Of a stretch of 64,000 bases of DNA, positions 54,226 through 64,000 are shown in pieces. How positions within the stretch are numbered: position 1 is the stretch's first letter; each line of letters starts with the position of its first letter. A program made the translations under genes and the position numbers. The notes under the pieces were generated by a model, which saw only the letters and a program-made list of their open reading frames with translations, was not told where the DNA came from and searched no databases. This DNA comes from Craterostigma plantagineum (lineage: Eukaryota; Streptophyta; Magnoliopsida; Lamiales; Linderniaceae), in the NCBI GenBank assembly GCA_027422505.1, contig JAPQWV010000018.1, positions 10,682,001 through 10,746,000 of the forward strand, in the 5' to 3' direction.

Positions 54226-55594
54226 CTGACTGCTTTGCGGCAATTTCGTATTTCTATGCGATCGAGGGGTAAACGATGTCCGATTGACCTGAAATTTTAA
54301 CCATAGTTAAAAGACTCACCAGTCTTCATTTTGACAAAAGGGATTCTCAATCCGAGGTCTAGATTGGGAGATATGAATTTTTTAAGCTACTGCTACTTTG
54401 TAGAGGGACTTCATGACCGTGACAGGCCTTGCTTGTCATTGTGAACCCTATTTATGCTTCATTCTTCACCTTTTCCGTTCCATAAATTTCCGTCCATGTA
54501 AATATAGTTTTCAAAACATATATTTAACATTTTTATTAACGTCTCTAAGATCGTTAAATCATTTTACATCTCATATTAGTTAGGCACTATCACAGTGATC
54601 ATTTTTAAGCTCGACTCTCTTGGTTCGTCTCAACCCGCCAAGGGAGGAATCCAAGAATTTGGTAAGCGCCTAGCCAATCCCGCGGTACCAAATAGATCCC
54701 ATGTTGAGTACGATCTTCGATCTACGAACCGACTACAGATTATTGTCGTACGTATAGACCCTTCACAAATGTCCCGATCGAGTGAGAGTCATGGTTACGT
54801 CAAACTCACTAGACTCGACTCTATGAAGTGACTGGCGAAATTACTAAACTGCCCTTACGTCCCACGTAAGTCAGTTTATAGCTTCAGCCGAAGACTTCGT
54901 AATTTCCCGTCCCCGAATATGCATAGGACATATATCTTAGTTACTAACGAGATAGTGAATCCCTAACGTTAGTCTAAGCACGGCAGTTACCCTTTGTTGT
55001 CAAGACCGCATGTCGCCGCCGACCCATGTTCGTTCCCAAACAAGGTGGGCCTAGCAAACTAGTGACATTTCAAGACCCCAAAGTCAACTCTGTCAAAAAC
55101 CCTTCGGTCTAAGGTCCACGCACACTACTATAGTCAATCGATCGATCATTGACGCTACCCAGAGTAACGATAAGGTCGATTGCGAGTCGTGTCCAAGTAC
55201 AAGTTAATCCCCTGATTCAACTTATACCAATGTTACGACCTCCCGCTTTCCAATCGAATGATTGGCACAACCATATAAGAGTCGTCAACAAATAAGTCGT
55301 ATACGCTCAGTCACCCTACTGAGGTCTAAACTTATGGACTAATTTAATAACGGAGAATAATAGCTCACCGGTGCCCCTCTCTCATCCCATGAGAATCGGT
55401 GAATAAACTCACGATATATGGGATTTATTTATTTACCGTCTCACCGGATGCCTAGTAAGACTTTATAAGTAAATAAATAATATGCCTTTTTGAAGAATAA
55501 ATTATAAAGTATAAATTCCATTAATACGTATAAGAATAGATTATTCAAATACATAACGAATAATACATCGATTATTAAATACATGCCCTATTCA

Positions 55595-56344
55595 TTACAT
55601 CCTCGAATGGCATTCCGAGGGCACATCCCCAACAATCTCCCACTTACACTCAATGCCATGCGCTATGTTATTGTAACCCCATTTTATGGAGGTGTCGATC
55701 AAGCACTGCCTGTAGAGAGGCTTGGTGAACGGGTCCGCCACGTTATCCGCGGTGGCTATTTTCTGCACAGCTATGTAGCCATTCTCAACGAACCCACGCA
55801 GCACGTGGTATTTTCTTTCTATGTGTTTGGACTTTGAATGAGACCTAGGTTCCTTGGCTTGTGCTACTGCCCCACTATTTTCGCACCACAATGGTAGCGG
55901 GCGGTCCACTATGCCTGGAACAACTTGAAGTTCTTCTAAGAACTTTCTCATCCAAACACCTTCCTTTGCTGCCTCAGAGGCCGCAATATACTCAGCCTCA
56001 GTGGTGGAATCGGCAGTAGTGCTTTGCTTAGAACTTTTCCAAGTCACTGCTCCACCATTGAGCGTATAGACGAAACCAGAAGTGGTTTTTCGGTCATCCA
56101 CGTCCGACTGGAAATCCGAATCGGTATAACCATCTACCTCTAATTCTCCATTACCATAAATCAGTACCATATCTTTAGTCCGTCTAAGATACTTAAAGAT
56201 ATTCTTTACTGCATTCCAATGTTCCTTACCAGGATTCGATTGGTACCGACTTACTATGCTCAAAGCATACGCAATGTCAGGTCGCGTACATAGCATCGCA
56301 TACATTAGGCTACCTATTGCTGATGCATAAGGGATATCACTCAT
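55595..56344 (-). CDS. Element E RNase H (249 aa)
   Basis: Starts in the RT-connection block (YASAIGSLMYAM, RPDIAYALSIVSRY), then RNase H with DGYTDSDFQSD, TTEAEYIAASEAA and CENSGAVAQAKEPRSHSKSKHI. The end (KWEIVGDVPSECHSRM) is encoded through the PPT and the first ~40 bases of the 3' LTR, where the stop lies. That overlap is usual in this lineage. Separated from RT by a break at 56,344-56,517. Confidence 0.85.
   Translation of the reverse strand: MSDIPYASAIGSLMYAMLCTRPDIAYALSIVSRYQSNPGKEHWNAVKNIFKYLRRTKDMVLIYGNGELEVDGYTDSDFQSDVDDRKTTSGFVYTLNGGAVTWKSSKQSTTADSTTEAEYIAASEAAKEGVWMRKFLEELQVVPGIVDRPLPLWCENSGAVAQAKEPRSHSKSKHIERKYHVLRGFVENGYIAVQKIATADNVADPFTKPLYRQCLIDTSIKWGYNNIAHGIECKWEIVGDVPSECHSRM
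55635..55646 (-). promoter_or_regulatory. Element E polypurine tract
   Basis: Minus strand AAGTGGGAGAT immediately before the LTR start TGTTGGGGAT. It is inside the RNase H reading frame. Confidence 0.85.
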
Positions 56345-56516
56345 TTCCTTCCTTGAATCCCATGTCGCATTGGCAAGAACCCTTTCTTAGATTCATCCAT
56401 TCGAAATCGTGTCAGGATCTTTTCTAAGTAAAGGGCCTGAGATAGACCTATCATTCGATTCGTGCGATCTCTAAAAAGGCGAATTCCAAGAATATAGGTT
56501 GCTTCTCCCAGGTCTT

Positions 56517-57242
56517 TCATGGAGAACTCGGTGAAAGCTCACCTTTCACCTCCGAGAGCATTCCGATATCGTTTCCCATCAAAAGGATGTCATCCACGTA
56601 CAATACGAGGAACGACATCTTACTCCCACTGACCTTCTTGTAAACGCAAGGCTCATCTTCATTTTTTAAGAATCCGTAGTTCCTAACTACTTCATCAAAT
56701 GGAAGATTCCAGCTCCTAGACGCTTGCTTAAGTCCATAAATAGACCTGTTAAGCTTGCACACTTTGTGAACATCTGCTTGCGATGTAAAACCCTTGGGCT
56801 GCTCCATATCGATTTCCTCCTGGAGGAATCCATTTAGGAAAGCGGTTTTCACATCCATCTGCCAGATCTCGTAATCATAGTATGCTGCTATAGCAAGCAG
56901 AATACGGATAGACTTAATCATTGCAACAGGTGAAAAGGTTTCCTCATAATCGATGCCCTCTTTTTGATTATACCCTTTCGCTACTAGCCTAGCTTTGTAG
57001 GTTTCAACCTGCCCATCAGATCCAATCTTTCTCTTGTAGATCCATTTACACCCTATAGGTCTAAAACCTTCGCGCAGATCTACTAGAGTCCATATTTGGT
57101 TGGTATGCATCGAGTCCATCTCTGCTTTCATAGCTTCGACCCATTTCTTAGAGTCGACATCCATCATTGCTTGGTCAAAGGTAGCAGGGTCGTCACCAAC
57201 GATCCCTTCAGTCGCAGCACCCCCGTGCTCGACATGTACCAT
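56517..57242 (-). CDS. Element E reverse transcriptase (241 aa)
   Basis: [67 protein letters not shown] and the catalytic YVDDILLMGND are present in one frame. It loses frame near 56,540 (GELSPSSP). The 57,243-57,442 interval is the integrase-RT linker in other frames. Confidence 0.87.
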   Translation of the reverse strand: MVHVEHGGAATEGIVGDDPATFDQAMMDVDSKKWVEAMKAEMDSMHTNQIWTLVDLREGFRPIGCKWIYKRKIGSDGQVETYKARLVAKGYNQKEGIDYEETFSPVAMIKSIRILLAIAAYYDYEIWQMDVKTAFLNGFLQEEIDMEQPKGFTSQADVHKVCKLNRSIYGLKQASRSWNLPFDEVVRNYGFLKNEDEPCVYKKVSGSKMSFLVLYVDDILLMGNDIGMLSEVKGELSPSSP

Positions 57243-57442
57243 ACCATATCTCTCATCATGCGAGATATTCTACCCGACCTGCGCAATTCTGGGCGCGTCT
57301 CAGACTGCTCATCTGTGCCCTCAGGCACTGATGTCTCTGGAAGCGTTTCATCTAACTCTCCAAGAGTCACTTCTCTGCCAGCTCCACCTTCTTGAACGAA
57401 ATGTTCCTCGAGAAAATGAGCGTGAATAGCTACGACGATCCT

Positions 57443-58199
57443 TTAATCATCATGGAAGTAAAAATAATATCCCATGCTATCATCGGGATATCCGACGAAA
57501 CGTCCTTTCATGGACCTAGATTCGAGTTTGTCTGCTAATAGCTTTTTCACATAAGCGGGGCATCCCCAAACCCTTAAGTGATTCAAGCTGGGCTTCTTAC
57601 CATTCCAAATTTCGTAAGGTACCCTATCTACAGACTTCGAAGGGGTTCTGTTCAAAACATAAACTGCAGTTTGCAAAGCATATCCCCATAACGATATGGG
57701 AAGATCTGTATAGCTTAGCATAGATCGAACTTTATCTAATAATGTCCGATTTCTGCGTTCGGCAACACCATTCAGTTGTGGTGTCCCGGGCGGTGTAAAC
57801 TGCGAAATAATTCCATTTTCTTTCAAGAAATCATCGAACTCGAGACTCATATACTCGCCGCCTCGATCTGATCGTACGACTCTAATTTGTCTCCCAGTTT
57901 GATTTTCCACTAAAGTATTTGAATTCCTTGAACTTTTCAAGCGTTTCAGACTTGTGCTTCAACAGATACACCAGGCCGTAGCGAGAGTGATCATCTGTGA
58001 AAGTCACGAAATAATGGAAATTACTTCGAGCCGCTACACTAAATGGTCCACAAACGTCTGTATGGATCAAATCGAAAAAATTAGTGGCTCTTTGAAAAGT
58101 CCCTGTAAAAGGAGACTTAGTCATTTTGCCGAGAATACAAGACTCGCACGTTGGATAGGAATCTGATTCAATAGGCTTAATAATGTCGTGTTTCTCCAA
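57443..58199 (-). pseudogene. Element E integrase
   Basis: 58,199-57,882 has the CESCILGKM zinc ligands and the first Asp (LIHTDVCGPF). 57,940-57,443 has RSDRGGEYMS (second Asp), GVAERRNRT (Glu), WGCPAYVKK and GRFVGYPDDSMGY. One shift near 57,900 separates the halves of the core. Confidence 0.87.
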
Positions 58200-59512
58200 C
58201 TCTTGAATCTTTCGAACTCCGCATGACCAGGTCTAAGATGCCAGAAATACTTTTTATTTAACTCTAAGTTACGTTTGTCGGTAACTACATTCGCATGTTC
58301 CTGGACGTTAACGTAATATAAACCATTTATTAATGTTGCATTTCCGACGTATTTATTTCCAAAATAAAAATCACAAATATTATTATTGAACCGAAATTCA
58401 TAACCATTCTTACTCAAAGCAGGACTAGAAATAATATTTTTTAGCCCCTTGGGCAATACAAGTACATCGGATAAATATAATACATGTCCAGAACTTAATA
58501 CAAGAGTTTTCGATCCAACATGACTAGCAGGTACACTATGTCTGCTACCAACGTTGATCAAGACTTCTTGTTCCACCAGCTTTCTACTTCGTTCCAGACC
58601 CTGGTTCAAAACACAAATGTGAGCACTAGCTCCCGAGTCAAGAATCCACGAAGTGGAAAATACAGTAAATGAATAATAAGTTTCCAAAACTTTACCTGAT
58701 GCCCCAGAAGCTCGAAGCTTGGGGCAGTCCCTTTTCCAATGGCCCAGCTCTTGGCAGTGAAGACACATATCATTCGCCTTCGGAACTTTAGGCACGTTCA
58801 TTTTTGCCTTGCCCTTTTTCTTAATCCCTCCTTTTGGCTTATTAGGCTTGGGATCGGGCTTGTTCGACTTAGATCTCTTAGACCTTGTAGTCGCAACAAG
58901 CGCAACCTCTTTTCCCTTTCCTTTCTTTAGCTCACGCTGAGTCTGAACCAGCGTGTTCATGACTTCAGGAAGGGAAAATCGTCTATTGCTCAGATTATAG
59001 TTTATAATAAACTGAGCAAATGAAGCTGGGAGTGACTGAAGGATCAGGTCAATCTGAAGCTCGTTGTGAATGGGACAACCGAGAGAAGCCAGTTCCTCGA
59101 TGTACCCAATGAGCTTACGCACATGTGCCGCAACATCTGCGCCCTCAGGCATCTTGGTATGAAAGAGATTGTCGGCAGCACGGTATCGAGACGATCTCGA
59201 CTGCTCGCCATACAACTCCTTCAGATGAATCAATATCTCGCGCATTTGCATACCCTCATGCTGGCGCTGCAGATCATTATTCATCCCAGCTAACATATAA
59301 GCCTTGACACGGGCACTATCAGCCATCCATTTGGCATAATATTCCTTGTCAGCATCACTCGCACCCTCTTGGGGTTCGAGTGGTATGGGTCCCTCAAGGA
59401 CATACTCTAGGCGTTCCAGAGTGAGGACTATCCTCAAGTTACGGAGCCAGTCCGCAAGGTTTGGACCCTCCAAACGATTTTGCGTGATCAGTAAATTGAA
59501 TGGTGACGTCAT
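58121..59512 (-). CDS. Element E gag-protease (463 aa)
   Basis: ATG 59,512 gives MTSPFNLLITQNRLEG. Gag polypeptide at ~10-200 (LADWLRNLRIVL, HLKELYGEQSRSSRY, LILQSLPASFAQFIINY), a Lys-rich linker at ~205-245, the intact knuckle CLHCQELGHWKRDC at ~250-263 and the protease WILDSGASAHIC at ~287. Then comes the GAG-pre-integrase start (LVLPKGLKNIISSPALSKNGY, GNATLINGLYYVN). Frame lost after YFWHLRPGHAEFERF near 58,190. Confidence 0.88.
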   Translation of the reverse strand: MTSPFNLLITQNRLEGPNLADWLRNLRIVLTLERLEYVLEGPIPLEPQEGASDADKEYYAKWMADSARVKAYMLAGMNNDLQRQHEGMQMREILIHLKELYGEQSRSSRYRAADNLFHTKMPEGADVAAHVRKLIGYIEELASLGCPIHNELQIDLILQSLPASFAQFIINYNLSNRRFSLPEVMNTLVQTQRELKKGKGKEVALVATTRSKRSKSNKPDPKPNKPKGGIKKKGKAKMNVPKVPKANDMCLHCQELGHWKRDCPKLRASGASGKVLETYYSFTVFSTSWILDSGASAHICVLNQGLERSRKLVEQEVLINVGSRHSVPASHVGSKTLVLSSGHVLYLSDVLVLPKGLKNIISSPALSKNGYEFRFNNNICDFYFGNKYVGNATLINGLYYVNVQEHANVVTDKRNLELNKKYFWHLRPGHAEFERFKSWRNTTLLSLLNQIPIQRASLVFSAK

Positions 59513-60963
59513 TTTGTATACAAACTAGAAAGAAAACAATCTGCAGAAAATAAAGCATTGAAGGGTCAACGTATTATTCTACATGCACAAATAAGAACTT
59601 TAACAATTTGGCTTGACTCCCACTATTTTTCTCAAAATCCCATTCTCCCGATAGAGATTTCGGAAACCTCGTTGATAGTTTCATAGTGGTGTTGATTTCC
59701 CCGCTCCACAGAAATGAGCCTCAACCTAACAGTTTGTTGACCCATTACTCGAACGGCGCCGTGTCCCACACGAACCCATAGATGAACCCGTGTCTTACAC
59801 GAGCCCATCTCATGAGTGTTTCAACAACTTTGTCTCCGGTCAGGAACCCTCACCCTAACAGGAATAATTGGGAAATAACCGTCCAAGTGTGACCTATCAA
59901 CGTCAGGCTCAATCCTAACATTTAGAAATTCCCGCCTGTAGGATAACTCTTTATAAGGCGTGAATATGTTTCGGAGAGCGGCGTTTAGACAGTCACCCAT
60001 AATATCCACGTCAAGAGTAAAAATGTTTGGCGTCGATAACTCGAAACAAACCGCACATATACTCAAGTCGTTTCAATAATGAGCTTGACTTTATTGTCTT
60101 AACGCACTCGGACCAACTACGACAAGAGCGAGATGATTGGCGCCGATAACTCGGAACAAACCGCACACGACACTCAAGCCGCAATGGTTTCGAGCTTGAT
60201 AGAAGACAGGAACCCTGCCCCTTTACCCACTTAGTATTTAGTCCAACCGGGAGAATACGTCTCACACACTTAAGCACTTAAACACGCACGTAACGTCAAA
60301 CAAACATGCTAGTATACGCGGTTAACCTAGTTTGCCTATAAAACCGTCTGCGTGAACTATTTCTACTCTACTACATTTATTTTATAAAATTTCATCTCTT
60401 GTCTTCGGCTTCACACTATGTTCTCGAACGACCTCCAAGTCTTCGAACGGCCTTCTCGTGGACCCGTGTCGTATTTGTACAGCCATCATACAAAAATTAA
60501 TTTTTCTAATATTAACTAAAATACAAAACGGGGGGATCAGCTGTCCCAGACAACCCGTATATTAACGAATAAAATACAAACCGGGGGGAACCTTCTCACC
60601 CTTAACATATCACCTGGAAATAGAGCCTAAGTCCACGCTGACGTCTTAATACGTGTCATACAAACATGCATACAACATAAACACGTTCACGACAACAAAA
60701 CGCTCAAAGAAACCGAAACGAAATTTGGGCTAGTCCTAGACTTACGAACCCACAAGTTACGAACCGTGACGAGACTCCCACTAGGGTTTTCTCTCCACAT
60801 TGCTACGCTACGTCGAAAAGCAGCGACCTCCGACCAAGCGAGCGCTCGGTTTACAAACTCAAACTAAGTACAACTCATGATTTGACGCTTGAGCAACTTA
60901 GTGACTTGCACAACCGAGTTCGTTTCGGACTCGTTTATGTCGTTTCTTAGAACCGAGCCTATG
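59513..60963. other. Element E leader
   Basis: Non-coding 1.45 kb between PBS and gag. Two similar segments near 60,000-60,060 and 60,130-60,190 (GGCGYCGATAACTCG, AACAAACCGCACA) form an imperfect direct repeat ~120 bp apart. No gene. Confidence 0.65.
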
Positions 60964-60975
60964 GCTCTGATACCA
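60964..60975 (-). promoter_or_regulatory. Element E primer-binding site (tRNA-iMet)
   Basis: Minus strand TGGTATCAGAGC, one base after the 5' LTR. Confidence 0.92.
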
Positions 60976-60976
60976 C

Positions 60977-63239
60977 TGTTGGGAAACCCCGTGTGACTCG
61001 AGGCCCTGCCCGGAGCGGAATTTAAAATTTTTCCCGGGTTCCCCATACGGTTTCCCCAGGATACTCGGTTAAATAAAGAATACTGCATGATCGACACGTA
61101 TAAAAGAATAAGGATCTTACCCTTGTAGCGAAGATCCTTAGCTCCCGTAGCTCACGAACTGTGCCGAAGAGAATCACGCCGACCCTGTGACGTGCCGTAA
61201 ACCTACACCACCCCAAGGATGGTTAGAGATGGTGTGGGGTATTGTATAGAGATGTTTAGATGTGTATGTGATTTCTAAAACTCACAAACACTTAGGGTTT
61301 TCTCAAGAACAACCCCAAATGCTCTAGCTTCTCCCTAAAATCTCTAAGTTTAGTGTGAGAAAGCTTATAAACTTATTATGGACGAAAATCCCAAGTCTAT
61401 AATTGTAAAACCAAGTTTTAAATCATGAAATAGACTTTAGATTTGTTTAAATGAGATTATGTCCTACATGACTCATTTTTGTTTGATTCTCTTGTTATTT
61501 TATCATCTAATGACTAGATATTGTCCCACAAATCATAACAAAAGAACAAGGAACGAAATTGGATTTGATTTGGATCAAATTTGACCAAAAAACTGTCGGT
61601 CACGGCCTCTGGCACGACCTGTCACGGCCGTGACACATCATTGGACGACTTCTGCCGCTCGTCACGGCCTTGGTCACGGCCGTGACCATCTTCTGGAGGC
61701 TGTCACGGCCTGGGCACGAAGTGTCACGGCCGTGACACCATCGGGCACCATTTTTGCTCGCCTCTGCCAGTCGTCACGGCCACGTGCAAGGCTGTCACGG
61801 CCGTGACAGACCTGACAGCTTTGCGGCAGTTTCGTATTTCGATCCGATCGATGGGTAAACGATGTCCGATTGACCTGAAATTTTAACCATAGTTAAAAGA
61901 CTAACCAATCTTGATTTTGACCAAAGGGATTCTCAATCCGAAGTCTAGGGGGAGATATTAATTTTTTAAGCTACTGCTACTTTGCAGAGGGACTTCATGA
62001 CCGTGACAGGCCTTGCTTGCCATTGTGAACCCTATTTACGCTTCATTCTTCACCTTTTCCATTCCATAAATTTCCGTCCATGTAAATATAGTTTCTAAAA
62101 TATATATTTAACATTTTTATTAACGTCTCTAAGATCGTTACATCATTTTACATCTCATATTAGTTAGGCACTATCACAGTGACCATTTTTAAGCCCGACT
62201 CTCTTAGTTCGTCTCAACCCGACAAGGGAGGAATCCAAGAATTTGGTAAGCGCCTAGCCAATCCCGCGGTACCAAATAGATCCCGTGTTGAGTACGATCT
62301 TCGATCTACGAACCGACTACAGATTATTGTCGTACGTATAGACCCTTCACAAATGTCCCGATCGAGTGAGAGTCATGGTTACGTCAAACTCACTAAACTC
62401 GACTCTATGACTAATTCGTGACTGACGAAAGTACTAAACTGCCCTTACGTCCCACGTAAGTCAGTTTATAGCTTCAGCCGAAGACTTCGTAATTTCCCGT
62501 CCCCGAATATGCATAGGACATATATCTCAGTTACTAACGAGATAGTGAATCCCTAACGTTAGTCTAAGCACGACAATTACCCTTTGTTGTCAAGACCGCA
62601 TGTCGCCGCCGACCCATGTTCGTTCCCGAACAAGGTGGGCCTAGCAAACTAGTGACATTTCAAGACCCTAAAGTCAACTCCGTCAAAAACCCTTCGGTCT
62701 AAGGTCCACGCACACTACTATAGTCAATCGATCGATCATTGACGCTACCCAGAGTAACGATAAGGCCCATGTGATCGTCGATTGCGAGTCGTGTCCTAGT
62801 ACAAGTTAATCCCCTGATTCAACTTATACCAATGTTACGACATCCCGCTTCCCAAGCGAATGATTGGCACAACCATATAAGAGTCGTCAACAAATAAGTC
62901 GTAATTGACGCTCAGTCACCCTACTGAGGTCTAAGACTTATGGACTAATTTAATATCGGAGAATAATAGCTCACCGGTGCCCCTCTCTCATCCCATGAGA
63001 ATCGGTGAATAAACTCACGATATATGGGATTTATTTATTTACCGTCTCACCGATGCCTAGTAAGACTTTATAGGTAAATAAATAATATGCCTTTTTGAAG
63101 AATAAATTATAAAGTATAAATTCCATTAATACGTATAAGAATACATTATTCAAATACATAACGAATAATACATCGATTATTAAATGCATGCCCTATTCAT
63201 TACATCCTCGAATGGCATTCCGAGGGCACATCCCCAACA
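60977..63239 (-). repeat. Element E 5' LTR
   Basis: 2,263 bp; plus-strand reading starts TGTTGGGAAACCCC and ends CATCCCCAACA. Full-length reference for the damaged 3' copy. A CACGGCC cluster lies at about 61,598-61,812. Confidence 0.93.
61598..61812. repeat. CACGGCC(GTG) word cluster, E 5' LTR
   Basis: About nine TCACGGCC words, including several CACGGCCGTG palindromes. One ~70-bp unit (about 61,730-61,800) is extra compared with the other LTR. Confidence 0.8.
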
Positions 63240-63570
63240 TGAACACTCACCAACACACAATTAAACACATTAGAAAGCAAAATATGTGAATTTTGACCGA
63301 AATCAGAATGTGTTCTATCAGTTTGCACGTGAACAGTAATCTCTCAAATTCGATCAAATCTGCTAAATCGATGTTCAAACAGCTACGAATCTGATCGCAA
63401 TCATCTTATATTATTAGAACGAGCACAGAAACATCAAATTCAAACCAATTAAGCACAGAATTGAGCTTATCAGATCAAAATTGCGCCAAACTGTTCTTCG
63501 ATGGAACAGTAGTTCGAACTCAAATTTCAATCCAATTCTAACAATTTTCGATTCAAAATAGAACGAATCT
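63240..63570. other. Element D leader, right part
   Basis: Continuation of 52,851-53,421 after element E. AT-rich, with the CAATTAAACACATTA block also seen in B's leader near 24,090. No gene. Confidence 0.65.
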
Positions 63571-63582
63571 GCTCTGATACCA
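63571..63582 (-). promoter_or_regulatory. Element C/D primer-binding site (tRNA-iMet)
   Basis: Minus strand TGGTATCAGAGC two bases from the LTR end at 63,585. Confidence 0.9.
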
Positions 63583-63584
63583 GT

Positions 63585-64000
63585 TGTTAGGTCCCAATTA
63601 ATCAACTCAAAGATCCTAGACATGAATTCAAAGGCAATCGATTAGAATTAATAAGAGATGAATTTCGATCGAAAACCTTCGTTGAAAGCTCGAGAGAGAA
63701 TTTCGCTTAGAGTGAGAAGATTTCTTGTGTTTCTCTCTCTAGAAATTAAATTACAAGCCTTTCGGATCAATTTTTCAAATCTTCTCATTAAGCTCTATGT
63801 TTGTACATCTATTTATACCAAACATACTTGGTATAAATAACAAAGTAAGTCTTATACTAAGGATAAATACAAGAAAAGCCCCAATCTACGTAGACAGGTA
63901 ATAAATCAAAGCACAATTAGAAATGACATTCTACAAAGCCCGAGTCTCGCCACGTATTTAGATGATGCAAATGAATGCGTGGCTCCTGAGTCTATTAATA
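63585..64000 (-). repeat. 5' LTR of element C/D, partial
   Basis: Begins TGTTAGGTCCC on the plus strand right after the PBS and runs past the window end. A possible TATA-like box is the minus-strand reading of ATTTATACC near 63,811-63,819. I found no match to the part of the probable 3' LTR kept at 40,811-41,783, so the link between them is inferred from the coding order. Confidence 0.7.

Larger units (their letters stand above)
53422..55634 (-). repeat. Element E 3' LTR (end-truncated, carries a SINE)
   Basis: Matches 61,158-63,239 in order. Differences: the outer ~181 bp are missing, a 205-bp SINE is inserted, and a ~70-bp CACGGCC-containing unit present at about 61,730-61,800 is absent. 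The inner end ATCCCCAACA abuts the PPT. Confidence 0.9.
53422..63239 (-). mobile_element. Element E: copia retrotransposon nested in C/D
   Basis: Minus-strand order: 5' LTR (63,239-60,977), PBS, leader, gag, protease, integrase, RT, RNase H, PPT and 3' LTR (55,634-53,422). The 3' LTR lacks ~181 bp at its outer end relative to the 5' LTR, so no target duplication can be seen. Gag to protease is one long frame; pol has shifts. Same lineage as F. Confidence 0.92.

Overview
This window is plant nuclear DNA, most likely from a dicot, and consists almost entirely of nested retrotransposons. I see no host protein gene and no rRNA or tRNA gene. Every LTR element whose primer-binding site is visible uses the initiator-tRNA-Met site (TGGTATCAGAGC). 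The protein families are plant Ty1/copia, Ty3/gypsy (Tekay/Del-like) and L1-type LINEs, plus one tRNA-derived SINE. Nearly every coding region is broken by frameshifts, stops or deletions, as expected for silent heterochromatin. Some 1-nt breaks could be assembly errors.

Layout. (A) 1,942-15,624: a 13.7-kb Sirevirus-like copia element on the minus strand. It has 297-bp LTRs that differ at one site, a TCTCC target duplication, a long coiled-coil gag, pol, and an extra ~3.7-kb coding block after pol in the place where Sireviruses carry an env-like ORF. It sits inside the probable 3' LTR of element B. (B) about 1,842-1,941 plus 15,625-24,367: a decayed copia element on the minus strand, with a 5'-truncated LINE scrap at 16,485-16,861. 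(L) 24,368-40,809: two L1-type LINEs. A minus-strand 3' fragment (24,368-25,240) faces a plus-strand LINE (about 25,241-40,809), so their 3' ends form a ~0.87-kb inverted repeat about 14.7 kb apart. The plus LINE carries two insertions: a probable solo LTR (about 27,044-28,831) and a gypsy element (G, 31,189-38,883, TSD TGGAC) that retains gag and a mutated protease but has lost RT, RNase H and integrase.

(C/D) 40,811-45,221, 51,074-53,421 and 63,240-64,000: pieces that fit one copia element of the same family as B, on the minus strand. Its pol half is cut by F, a plus-strand copia element of another lineage (45,222-51,073) that keeps its 5' LTR but ends inside RT. Its leader is cut by E (53,422-63,239), a minus-strand copia element of the F lineage with ~2.2-kb LTRs. 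The left LTR of E contains a 205-bp SINE with a 16-bp target duplication. The 5' LTR of C/D starts at 63,585 and runs off the window.

The nest gives an order of events. B, C/D and the LINEs are old. E and F inserted into C/D, the SINE into E, G into the LINE, and A, probably among the youngest, into B. A paralogous uninterrupted copy of A's target lies in the C/D LTR at 40,906-40,940. The least ordinary signals are the env-position ORF block of A, short tandem hairpins with a compensating base change in the gypsy LTRs, a CACGGCCGTG palindrome module shared by two unrelated repeats, motif-dense non-coding leaders, and the large LINE inverted repeat.
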